This document shows, one piece after another, positions 6,843 through 12,452 of a stretch of 12,452 bases of DNA. The position numbers and the translations under genes were made by a program. Position 1 is the stretch's first letter. Every line of letters starts with the position of its first letter. The DNA is taken from positions 1-12,452 of the forward strand of contig DFBM01000076.1 of the NCBI GenBank assembly GCA_002366645.1, read 5' to 3'. A model generated the notes under the pieces. That model saw nothing but the letters and a program-made list of their open reading frames with translations. It was not told the DNA's origin and ran no database searches. The stretch is from Rhodobacterales bacterium UBA3080. GTDB taxonomy: Bacteria > Pseudomonadota > Alphaproteobacteria > Rhodobacterales > Rhodobacteraceae.

Positions 6843-8159
6843 TTAGAAAACCGTAGCCTCGCAGCGGGCGGGGCAGTTTTCACGAGGGCAAATACGGCAA
6901 CTGGTGCCCACTTGCCGCACAGTTTGAGTGTTTGAAAGCCACGGTGCAAAAGAACGGGCCTGATCCTTTGGAATAACCAGCATGGCAGCGCGATAGTCTG
7001 GAGGAACATCAAACGCTTTCGTTTCCCGTGGCAAGGCAACAGCTAACGCGACGAATTGTTTGCCGTTGGGCAGTTCGATCCATTCGAGCAGTGGCCGCTC
7101 AGGCTGGGTGAAGCTTTGGTAGATCGGCCATAGCGGACAAGCATTGCCGTGGCGCGGCAACGGAAAATCCGTCAGTGGATGGCGCAGCAACGCATGTCCG
7201 GCTGCGTTCACGATTTGAAGGCCGATCGCCGGAGCCGCGACTCCGTCTCGTTTTAAGCCGGCCAATCGCCGGAAAACAGCGTGCAAGTTTGTCTGGAACT
7301 CTGCTGCGAGGGCTGAAGGATTATAGTCCGCCGCGAGCGCGCTGGCCGCAAATGCCGACAGCGGCATGATTTTTGTGTCGTCCAGATAGGTTTGCATCAT
7401 CCGCCGCGCCAGTTTGCGGGTTGGTGCCGACATGGAACGCGCGGCGTCAACAAGCAAAACATCAATTTCGTCAGCGTCGGCGTCCGGTAGATCAAGGGAC
7501 GGGAAGCGATAATCGTGTTTTGACAGGAACTTTTCGAACTCTTCCTCGGGCGTCGCCGTTCTGGCATTTTCGCCGATATCTTTTTCAAAATAGTCGATCA
7601 ATGCCTGAGCCGCTTCGGACAGGCGTTTGCTTTCGTCATGGATGGCTCCATGGAAGCGGGATGTCTGGTCTCTTCCAATATCCTCTACCGAGCGCAGGAT
7701 TTCAGCCGTCGATCTGATCGCGGTGATGTTTGACAACATAATGTGCAGGCTTTCCGCCAAAAACGGGTCGTGGGCGAGTCGATCCGAAAGCTCCGCAATG
7801 GCGGTATCCTGATCCTGTGTTTTCCGGAACACTGCCGCAAGTAGTCGTGACCACCCCGGAAAACGTCCAGCGAATTCGGTCAACGAGGCGGTTTCCGGCG
7901 CTTCTTTGGGCAGATAGGCGGCGGCTTCCTGAAGCGCGGTTGTCAGGCCGGAGTCTGTATCGTCGGTCAGGCTCTGTGCGGGAACCCCCAATTCGCGTGC
8001 GAGCGAGAGCAGAACTTTCCCCGCGATTCCACGTTTATTGTGTTCGATCAGATTTAAATACGACGTTGAAATACCCGCCTGACGTGCAAGTGCGGTTTGC
8101 GAAAGGCCAATCCGCGTTCGTTGCTGGCGAATGCGCGTGCCGGTTAGCGAGTGTACCAT
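6843..8159 (-). CDS. XRE-family short-chain fatty acyl-type transcriptional regulator with DHp-like middle region
   Basis: This 438-aa protein begins with a helix-turn-helix of the XRE/Cro type (about residues 7-60, with LSQTALARQAGISTSYLNLI as its core). The long C-terminal part resembles the ScfR/RamB/PrpR group of regulators of short-chain acyl metabolism (DUF2083 style). Residues of about 130-191 contain a segment that aligns without gaps to the DHp helices of the kinase in this window, including His139, but the conserved acidic residue, Arg and Pro of the H-box are missing. The last 18 residues hold four cysteines (C421, C424, C429, C433), a likely metal or Fe-S site; mycobacterial PrpR of this group is reported to carry a 4Fe-4S cluster. 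AGGA lies 8 nt before the ATG. It is divergent from the ABC transporter operon and 124 nt upstream of the response regulator start on the same strand, so it may control either or both. Confidence 0.85.
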   Translation of the reverse strand: MVHSLTGTRIRQQRTRIGLSQTALARQAGISTSYLNLIEHNKRGIAGKVLLSLARELGVPAQSLTDDTDSGLTTALQEAAAYLPKEAPETASLTEFAGRFPGWSRLLAAVFRKTQDQDTAIAELSDRLAHDPFLAESLHIMLSNITAIRSTAEILRSVEDIGRDQTSRFHGAIHDESKRLSEAAQALIDYFEKDIGENARTATPEEEFEKFLSKHDYRFPSLDLPDADADEIDVLLVDAARSMSAPTRKLARRMMQTYLDDTKIMPLSAFAASALAADYNPSALAAEFQTNLHAVFRRLAGLKRDGVAAPAIGLQIVNAAGHALLRHPLTDFPLPRHGNACPLWPIYQSFTQPERPLLEWIELPNGKQFVALAVALPRETKAFDVPPDYRAAMLVIPKDQARSFAPWLSNTQTVRQVGTSCRICPRENCPARCEATVF

Positions 8160-8199
8160 CTGTCAAATCCTAGCATTTTCATGTGCTTGCCGCGACGCA

Positions 8200-8217
8200 A
8201 TGTAAAAATATTTACAT
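8200..8217. promoter_or_regulatory. Inverted repeat, candidate operator between regulator and transporter
   Basis: Perfect 7-bp arms ATGTAAA (8200-8206) and TTTACAT (8211-8217) flank an AATA spacer. The site sits 41 bp upstream of the XRE regulator start and overlaps a possible minus-strand -10 element, so it could serve autoregulation. The A+T-rich palindrome resembles the TTTGC/GCAAA-style sites known for RamB/PrpR relatives only loosely. Binding is inferred. Confidence 0.4.
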
Positions 8218-8239
8218 ATTTCACCCCTCTGTATTACAA
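8211..8239 (-). promoter_or_regulatory. Candidate promoter of the XRE regulator gene
   Basis: On the minus strand TTGTAA (8239-8234) and TGTAAA (8216-8211) are 17 nt apart. Each matches four of six consensus bases. A start near 8204 would leave a leader of about 45 nt. The -10 lies inside the 8200-8217 inverted repeat. The match is weak and A+T-rich sequence gives such hits by chance. Confidence 0.25.
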
Positions 8240-8283
8240 CAATTTACAAAAAAAATGTGCAAATGCAATCGTTTATTGATTTT

Positions 8284-8341
8284 TTGACACATCGGAGGGA
8301 TGCTGACCTTGGGTAAAAATACCCCCTGCCATAATTGGCAG
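8284..8341 (+). promoter_or_regulatory. Upstream regulatory stretch of the binding-protein gene with two inverted repeats
   Basis: A consensus -35 hexamer TTGACA is at 8284-8289, but no convincing -10 lies 16-19 nt downstream. Two inverted repeats follow: GGGTA (8311-8315)/TACCC (8320-8324) around AAAA, and CTGCCA (8326-8331)/TGGCAG (8336-8341) around TAAT. CATAAT at 8330-8335 inside the second repeat could be a -10, with TTGGGT at 8309-8314 as a poor -35 (spacer 15). These may be operators, or hairpins in the leader if transcription starts upstream. The transcription start cannot be fixed from sequence. Confidence 0.35.
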
Positions 8342-8360
8342 TACAAAAATTGACACGAAT

Positions 8361-8367
8361 GGGAGGA
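8361..8367 (+). promoter_or_regulatory. Strong ribosome binding site of the substrate-binding protein gene
   Basis: GGGAGGA lies 5 nt before the ATG at 8373. It is a near-ideal Shine-Dalgarno sequence and fits the high expression expected of a periplasmic binding protein. Confidence 0.7.
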
Positions 8368-8372
8368 AATTC

Positions 8373-9719
8373 ATGTCTGTATTTACAACAAATCGTCGCG
8401 GTTTGATCAAATCGGGTGCCGTTCTGGGCACAGGTTTGGCGATGCCGACGATTTTCACGGCCAGCTCTGCGGCCGCTTACACAAACGCCCCTACGGGCAG
8501 TGGTGTTACGCTTGGTTTCAACGTTCCACAGTCCGGCGCATATGCTGACGAAGGTGCGGATGAGCTTCGCGCATACAAGCTTGCTGTTGAGCACCTGAAC
8601 GGTGAAGGCGACGGCGGAATGATGAATACATTCTCGTCCAAGACACTACAGGGCAACGGTATTCTGGGTAACAAAGTCAACTACGTGTCTGGTGATACAC
8701 AGACTAAATCCGACGCAGCGCGTGCATCGGCCAAGTCGATGATCGAAAAAGACGGCGCGGTGATGATCACCGGTGGCTCTTCTTCGGGCGTTGCGGTTGC
8801 TGTGCAGGGCCTATGTCAGGAAGCTGGCGTTATCTTCATGGCTGGTCTGACACACTCCAACGACACAACCGGTAAAGATAAGAAAGCCAACGGCTTCCGT
8901 CACTTCTTCAACGGTTACATGTCTGCTGCGGCGCTTGCGCCTGTGCTTGCTGAAATGTATGGCACAGATCGTAAAGCTTACCACCTGACAGCCGACTATA
9001 CTTGGGGCTGGACACAGCAGGAATCGATTGCTGCCGCAACTGAAGCTAAAGGCTGGGAGACTGTTAACAACGTTCTCACACCTTTGGCCACTCAGGACTT
9101 CTCGTCCTATGTTGCGCCGGTTCTTAACTCTGGTGCCGATATTCTGGTTCTGAACCACTACGGCGGTAACATGGTTAACTCGCTGACTGCGGCTGTTCAG
9201 TTCGGTCTGCGCGAAAAGCAGGTTAACGGCAAGAACTTCGAGATCGTTGTTCCGCTTTACTCGCGCCTGATGGCCCGTGGTGCTGGCGAAAACGTTAAAG
9301 GTATCTTTGGTTCGACAAACTGGCACTGGTCCCTGACCGATGCAGGTTCTCAAGCCTTTGTTAAATCCTTCGGCGAAAAGTACGGCTTCCCGCCAAGCCA
9401 GGCTGCGCACACTGTTTATTGTCAGACTCTGCTTTATGCGGATGCTGCTGAACGTGCCGGTACCTTCAATCCTTGCGGCATTGCCGAAGCGCTTGAAGGT
9501 TTTGACTTCGATGGTCTGGGTAATGGTCCAACGCACTACCGTGCCGACGATCACCAGTGCTTCAAAGACGTGCTTGTTGTGAAGGGTAAAGAAAACCCGA
9601 CTTCCGAGTTCGATCTTCTCGAAGTTGTTCAGGTTACACCGCGTGCTCAGGTTGAGTACGCACCTGATCACCCAATGTTCGCTGGTGGTGATTTGGGTAA
9701 ATGTAACCCAGGCGCATAA
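8373..9719 (+). CDS. Liv-type ABC transporter substrate-binding protein (Tat signal)
   Basis: This 448-aa periplasmic protein belongs to the type 1 periplasmic-binding family (Peripla_BP_6, as for branched-chain amino acids, urea, amides and aromatic acids). It starts with a twin-arginine-like signal (TNRRGLIK, Arg8-Arg9, then a hydrophobic stretch and an SSAAA site near residue 35). The mature part begins with VTLGFNVPQSGAYADEGADE, the usual first strand and ligand loop. The ITGGSSSGVAVAV segment and the YTWGWTQQES segment match the family's second ligand loop and hinge region. It is followed by two Liv-type permeases and an ATPase, so it delivers the ligand to that importer. The ligand cannot be read from sequence; the neighbouring acyl-type regulator favours a carboxylate over an amino acid (inference). 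A strong intrinsic terminator right after the gene suggests it is made in excess of the membrane components. Confidence 0.9.
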   Translation: MSVFTTNRRGLIKSGAVLGTGLAMPTIFTASSAAAYTNAPTGSGVTLGFNVPQSGAYADEGADELRAYKLAVEHLNGEGDGGMMNTFSSKTLQGNGILGNKVNYVSGDTQTKSDAARASAKSMIEKDGAVMITGGSSSGVAVAVQGLCQEAGVIFMAGLTHSNDTTGKDKKANGFRHFFNGYMSAAALAPVLAEMYGTDRKAYHLTADYTWGWTQQESIAAATEAKGWETVNNVLTPLATQDFSSYVAPVLNSGADILVLNHYGGNMVNSLTAAVQFGLREKQVNGKNFEIVVPLYSRLMARGAGENVKGIFGSTNWHWSLTDAGSQAFVKSFGEKYGFPPSQAAHTVYCQTLLYADAAERAGTFNPCGIAEALEGFDFDGLGNGPTHYRADDHQCFKDVLVVKGKENPTSEFDLLEVVQVTPRAQVEYAPDHPMFAGGDLGKCNPGA

Positions 9720-9742
9720 GTTTCCCCCTCGGGAAATACCTC

Positions 9743-9775
9743 CCGGCCGCACCTTCGTGTGCGGCCGGCTTTTTT
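9743..9775 (+). terminator. Intrinsic terminator between binding-protein and permease genes
   Basis: A perfect 10-bp G+C-rich stem pairs 9743-9752 (CCGGCCGCAC) with 9759-9768 (GTGCGGCCGG), with a 6-nt loop CTTCGT and a run of six T at 9770-9775. It lies 23 nt after the binding-protein stop and 43 nt before the permease start. Because the downstream genes belong to the same transporter and no clear separate promoter is visible, it probably acts as a partial terminator that lowers permease expression relative to the binding protein. Confidence 0.85.
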
Positions 9776-9818
9776 CGCCAATCTGGTGAAACAATCATAA
9801 AAATACGGGACGTAAGCG

Positions 9819-10847
9819 ATGGACGCGATCTTTCTGCAAGTATTGAACGGGTTGGACAAAGGTAGTGCATACGCACTTATCGCTTTGGGTCTGACCCTTA
9901 TTTTTGGCACACTCGGAGTGGTTAACTTTGCCCACGGCGCGTTGTTCATGCTCGGTGCGTTCTGCGCTGTTGTGATGCGAAAAATCCTGACGCTATCCAA
10001 AATCTCGCTAGACCCGGAAAAGACGAATTTTCTCGGCAAACCGCTGGAGATCAAAACCACGTATGTTGAATTGTGGTTCGGAGATTTCGGCGCATGGATG
10101 ATCGATTATTCGGTTCTTTTGTCGATAGCCTTCGCGATCCCCGTTATGGCCATAATCGGTCTGGTAATGGAGCGCGGACTTATCAAGCACTTCTACAGTC
10201 GCCCCCACGCAGATCAGATTCTCGTGACTTATGGCTTGGCGATTGTGTTGCAAGAAATCATTAAAGCATTCTTTGGCGCCAACCCAGTCCCGCAGGCGGC
10301 CCCCAGCTCGATGGGTGGCGCGATGGATATCGGCGTGCTGTTCGGGTTTGCCGAATACGCCGTGATTTATCCATATTGGCGTTTGATCTACTTTGTGTTC
10401 GCAGCCCTTGTTATTGGCGGCGTGTTCAGCTTCCTGCGTTTCACCACCTTCGGGATGGTTGTTCGTGCCGGTATGGCTGACCGCGAGACGGTTGGTTTGC
10501 TAGGTATCGATATTGACAGACGTTTCACCATAATGTTCGGCCTTGCAGCCGCAGTGACAGGGGTAGCGGGTGTTATGTACACCCCGATCCTGCCGCCTAA
10601 CTATCACATGGGCATGGACTTCCTTGTACTATGCTTCGTTGTTGTTGTGGTTGGTGGCATGGGCAGTTTGCCCGGTGCGGTCCTCGCGGGCTTCCTGCTT
10701 GGATTGCTCGAAAGCTTTTCTTCCATGAACGAAGTTAAGGCCATCATCCCCGGTATTGACCAAATTATCATTTACCTCGTTGCCATCGTTGTTCTGCTGG
10801 TCCGCCCACGCGGTCTGATGGGACGTGCTGGAATGATGGAGGATTAA
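9819..10847 (+). CDS. Liv-type ABC transporter permease (LivH family)
   Basis: This 342-aa inner-membrane permease has the LivH hallmarks: an N-terminal ALIALGLTLIFGTLGVVNFA segment, hydrophobic helices throughout, and the cytoplasmic ATPase-coupling loop RAGMADRETVGLLGIDIDRR followed by GLAAAVTGVAGVMYTP, and a final GGMGSLPGAVLAG helix. It is longer than typical LivH proteins of about 290-310 aa, mainly because of a polar stretch at about residues 54-97 between early helices (RKILTLSKISLDPEKTNFLG and following). That stretch may lie in the periplasm and contact the binding protein. The ribosome site is weak (GGGA, 8 nt before the ATG), which together with the preceding terminator fits lower expression. 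The next permease starts 4 nt after its stop. The substrate is unknown. Confidence 0.93.
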   Translation: MDAIFLQVLNGLDKGSAYALIALGLTLIFGTLGVVNFAHGALFMLGAFCAVVMRKILTLSKISLDPEKTNFLGKPLEIKTTYVELWFGDFGAWMIDYSVLLSIAFAIPVMAIIGLVMERGLIKHFYSRPHADQILVTYGLAIVLQEIIKAFFGANPVPQAAPSSMGGAMDIGVLFGFAEYAVIYPYWRLIYFVFAALVIGGVFSFLRFTTFGMVVRAGMADRETVGLLGIDIDRRFTIMFGLAAAVTGVAGVMYTPILPPNYHMGMDFLVLCFVVVVVGGMGSLPGAVLAGFLLGLLESFSSMNEVKAIIPGIDQIIIYLVAIVVLLVRPRGLMGRAGMMED

Positions 10848-10851
10848 GAAC

Positions 10852-12069
10852 ATGTTCGGACTCGACAAAAAAGACACCAAATTTCTGCTGATCGTCATAT
10901 TCTTGACGCTCGCAACCCCGATCTTGTTGCAACCCTTTCCCCAGGGAAGTGGTCTGGCGCAGTTTAACGCTGGCTATCCCGACTTGATGCAGCGTTTCGC
11001 GATCTTCGGAATATTTGCAATCGGCTTTAATATCCTCTTCGGTTTGACTGGCTACCTCTCATTCGGGCACGCGGCCTTTCTGGGCGTGGGTTCCTATTCG
11101 ACGGTTTGGATGTTCAAGCTTCTATCCATGAACGTTCTGCCGGGATTGATCCTCGGGATTATAATGTCAGGCCTGTTCGCCTTGCTAATCGGGTTCATCT
11201 CGCTTCGGCGTTCAGGTATCTACTTCTCGATCCTGACGTTGGCCTTTGCGCAGATGTCGTTCAACCTCGCCTATTCGGTGCTTACACCGATTACCAACGG
11301 CGAGACCGGTTTGCAGGTTTACGCCTCCGATCCCCAGTACCTGATGAATGAAAACTCGCTCACCACAACGCATCTGTTTGGTCTGGTGATGAACAAGTCC
11401 GCCAAACTTTTGGTCGGCGATTGGGAGTTTACCTTCAACATTGGCTATTACTTCTGCGCAGTTATCGCGATCCTTGCCTTCTATCTCAGCCTTAGAATTT
11501 TCCGCTCGCCATTTGGAATGATGCTTCGTGCTGTTAAAACCAACCAGAACCGTTTGATGTATACCGGTATCAACACGCGCCCTTACACATTAGCGGCGTT
11601 CGTGATCTCGGGTATGTATGCGGGTTTGGCCGGTGGTTTGTTGGCGTCCATGGACCCGCTAGCCGGTGCCGAACGTATGCAGTGGACAGCTTCGGGCGAA
11701 ATTGTTCTGATGACTATCCTCGGTGGAGCGGGCACTTTGATGGGCCCAATCCTCGGTGCAGGATTCATCAAATACTTCGAAAACATCTTTTCGAAAATCA
11801 ACGACAACGTTCTTCATGGCTGGTTCAGCTGGATGCCAGACGGCCTTGAGGACATCATCGTTTGGCTAATTCATCCGTTTGTTGGCAAGGGCTGGCATTT
11901 GACGCTGGGTATGCTGTTCATGCTGGTCGTGGTCTTCCTGCCGGGCGGGTTGGTCGAAGGCGGTTCTCGAATCAAGAATTGGATTAAGCGAGACAAGAAG
12001 CCGGAAACAAATGATGATGAACATCATCCCAAGCATGTCGCCCACGTGGCCGAGAAAGAGGAGTTCTGA
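10852..12069 (+). CDS. Liv-type ABC transporter permease (LivM family)
   Basis: This 405-aa permease has the LivM pattern: FAIGFNILFGLTGYLSFGHA near residues 55-75, the RRSGIYFSILTLAFAQM helix, the coupling loop LRAVKTNQNRLMYTGINT followed by YTLAAFVISGMYAGLAGGL, and the terminal GGAGTLMGPILGA helix. It pairs with the upstream LivH-type protein to form the membrane channel. The C-terminus carries a hydrophilic extension from about residue 373, with basic residues first and then a His-, Asp- and Glu-rich stretch (five His in EHHPKHVAHV), which is not part of the usual LivM core. The ribosome site GGAGGA (10838-10843) overlaps the end of the upstream gene, 8 nt before the ATG. The ATPase gene follows after 3 nt. 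Confidence 0.93.
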   Translation: MFGLDKKDTKFLLIVIFLTLATPILLQPFPQGSGLAQFNAGYPDLMQRFAIFGIFAIGFNILFGLTGYLSFGHAAFLGVGSYSTVWMFKLLSMNVLPGLILGIIMSGLFALLIGFISLRRSGIYFSILTLAFAQMSFNLAYSVLTPITNGETGLQVYASDPQYLMNENSLTTTHLFGLVMNKSAKLLVGDWEFTFNIGYYFCAVIAILAFYLSLRIFRSPFGMMLRAVKTNQNRLMYTGINTRPYTLAAFVISGMYAGLAGGLLASMDPLAGAERMQWTASGEIVLMTILGGAGTLMGPILGAGFIKYFENIFSKINDNVLHGWFSWMPDGLEDIIVWLIHPFVGKGWHLTLGMLFMLVVVFLPGGLVEGGSRIKNWIKRDKKPETNDDEHHPKHVAHVAEKEEF

Positions 12070-12072
12070 TCT

Positions 12073-12452
12073 ATGGGAATTCTAGAAGTTCAGAACGTCA
12101 ACAAGCACTTCGGTGGCCTGCATGCGCTAAACAATGTCAACCTCAGCGTCGAGGAAGGCAAAGTTCACGCGATCATCGGACCAAACGGGGCGGGAAAGTC
12201 TACTTTCCTGAACTGCTTGATCGGAAAACTGGCGCCGGACACTGGTTCGGTGATGTTTCAAGGTCAGCCGGTGCTTGGCAAGAAACCGCACGAGATTAAC
12301 CAGATGGGTATCAGTCGAGTGTTTCAGACACCGGAAATTTTTTCGGACTTATCGGTTTTCGAAAACGTCATGATCCCGTGTTTCGCAAAACGTGACGGAA
12401 GCTTTGCGCTGAACGCTTTGAAGCGTGTCAATCGCGAAACGGATATTCGGGA
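12073..12452 (+). CDS. Liv-type ABC transporter ATP-binding protein (LivG family), 5' part
   Basis: Only the first 126 codons are present; the frame runs off the window. The Walker A motif GPNGAGKST is at residues 36-44, preceded by the A-loop region NVNKHFGGLHAL, and the Q-loop is in RVFQTPEIF (Gln85). The FGGLHAL start and the GISRVFQTP form are typical of LivG ATPases, including those of urea and amide importers. The signature and Walker B motifs lie outside the window. The GAGGAG ribosome site sits inside the end of the upstream permease gene, about 9 nt before the ATG. It powers uptake through the two permeases; a LivF-type partner is expected downstream. Confidence 0.92.
   Translation, partial: MGILEVQNVNKHFGGLHALNNVNLSVEEGKVHAIIGPNGAGKSTFLNCLIGKLAPDTGSVMFQGQPVLGKKPHEINQMGISRVFQTPEIFSDLSVFENVMIPCFAKRDGSFALNALKRVNRETDIR

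Noticed and set aside
8336..8355. Possible sigma-54 promoter (TGGCAG...TTGACA) before the binding-protein gene
   Set aside because: The GG and GC dinucleotides do not have the required spacing of a -24/-12 element, and there is no TTGCA/T.
8350..8355. Second TTGACA as a -35 element
   Set aside because: It is 17 bp before the ATG, so transcription would begin inside the gene; it is probably chance in A+T-rich sequence.
8811..9794. Long minus-strand open frame (327 codons) opposite the substrate-binding protein gene
   Set aside because: It is a mirror of the biased codons of a strong real gene; the product has no recognisable motif and the start lies across the terminator region. The plus-strand protein is clearly real.

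Overview
The window (about 12.5 kb, moderate to high G+C, almost fully coding) looks like chromosome from an alphaproteobacterium of the Rhodobacteraceae (roseobacter) type. This is inferred from gene types, start-codon overlaps and protein style; no rRNA or other taxonomic marker is present. There are no mobile elements, CRISPR arrays, tRNAs or rRNAs.

Region 1 (1-2826, + strand) is a compact set of metabolic genes: the 3' end of a 3-mercaptopyruvate sulfurtransferase gene (sseA), a GNAT acetyltransferase joined to it by an ATGA overlap, a class I aspartate/aromatic aminotransferase, and an ornithine-cyclodeaminase/mu-crystallin family protein starting at GTG 3 nt after the aminotransferase stop. 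The last protein lacks the catalytic Asp of true ornithine cyclodeaminases and looks more like a cyclic imine reductase. Region 2 (2848-3348, - strand) is a Tat-exported methionine-R-sulfoxide reductase (msrB), convergent with region 1.

Region 3 (3437-8159, - strand) is a regulatory block. In transcription order it holds an XRE-family regulator of the short-chain fatty acyl (ScfR/RamB/PrpR-like) type, a single-domain response regulator, an 83-aa two-helix membrane protein, and an 890-aa sensor kinase whose input half is a complete sodium:solute symporter (CbrA/CrbS architecture). The last three overlap or nearly abut. Region 4 (8373-12452, + strand) diverges from it: a Tat-type substrate-binding protein, two Liv-type permeases and the start of a LivG-type ATPase. 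A strong intrinsic hairpin terminator separates the binding-protein gene from the permease genes. The 213-bp divergent region carries several short inverted repeats and phased TTACA half-sites that could be operators.

Taken together, regions 3 and 4 read as a sensing-and-uptake locus, probably for a carboxylate or other small carbon source rather than strictly for branched-chain amino acids (inference). The most unusual observation is that the middle of the XRE regulator aligns without gaps to the dimerisation/phosphotransfer (DHp) helices of the neighbouring kinase: 16 of 45 residues are identical and the histidine positions coincide, but the essential H-box residues after the histidine are lost. 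This suggests a DNA-binding regulator with a degenerate kinase DHp domain beside a receiver protein that has no output domain of its own.
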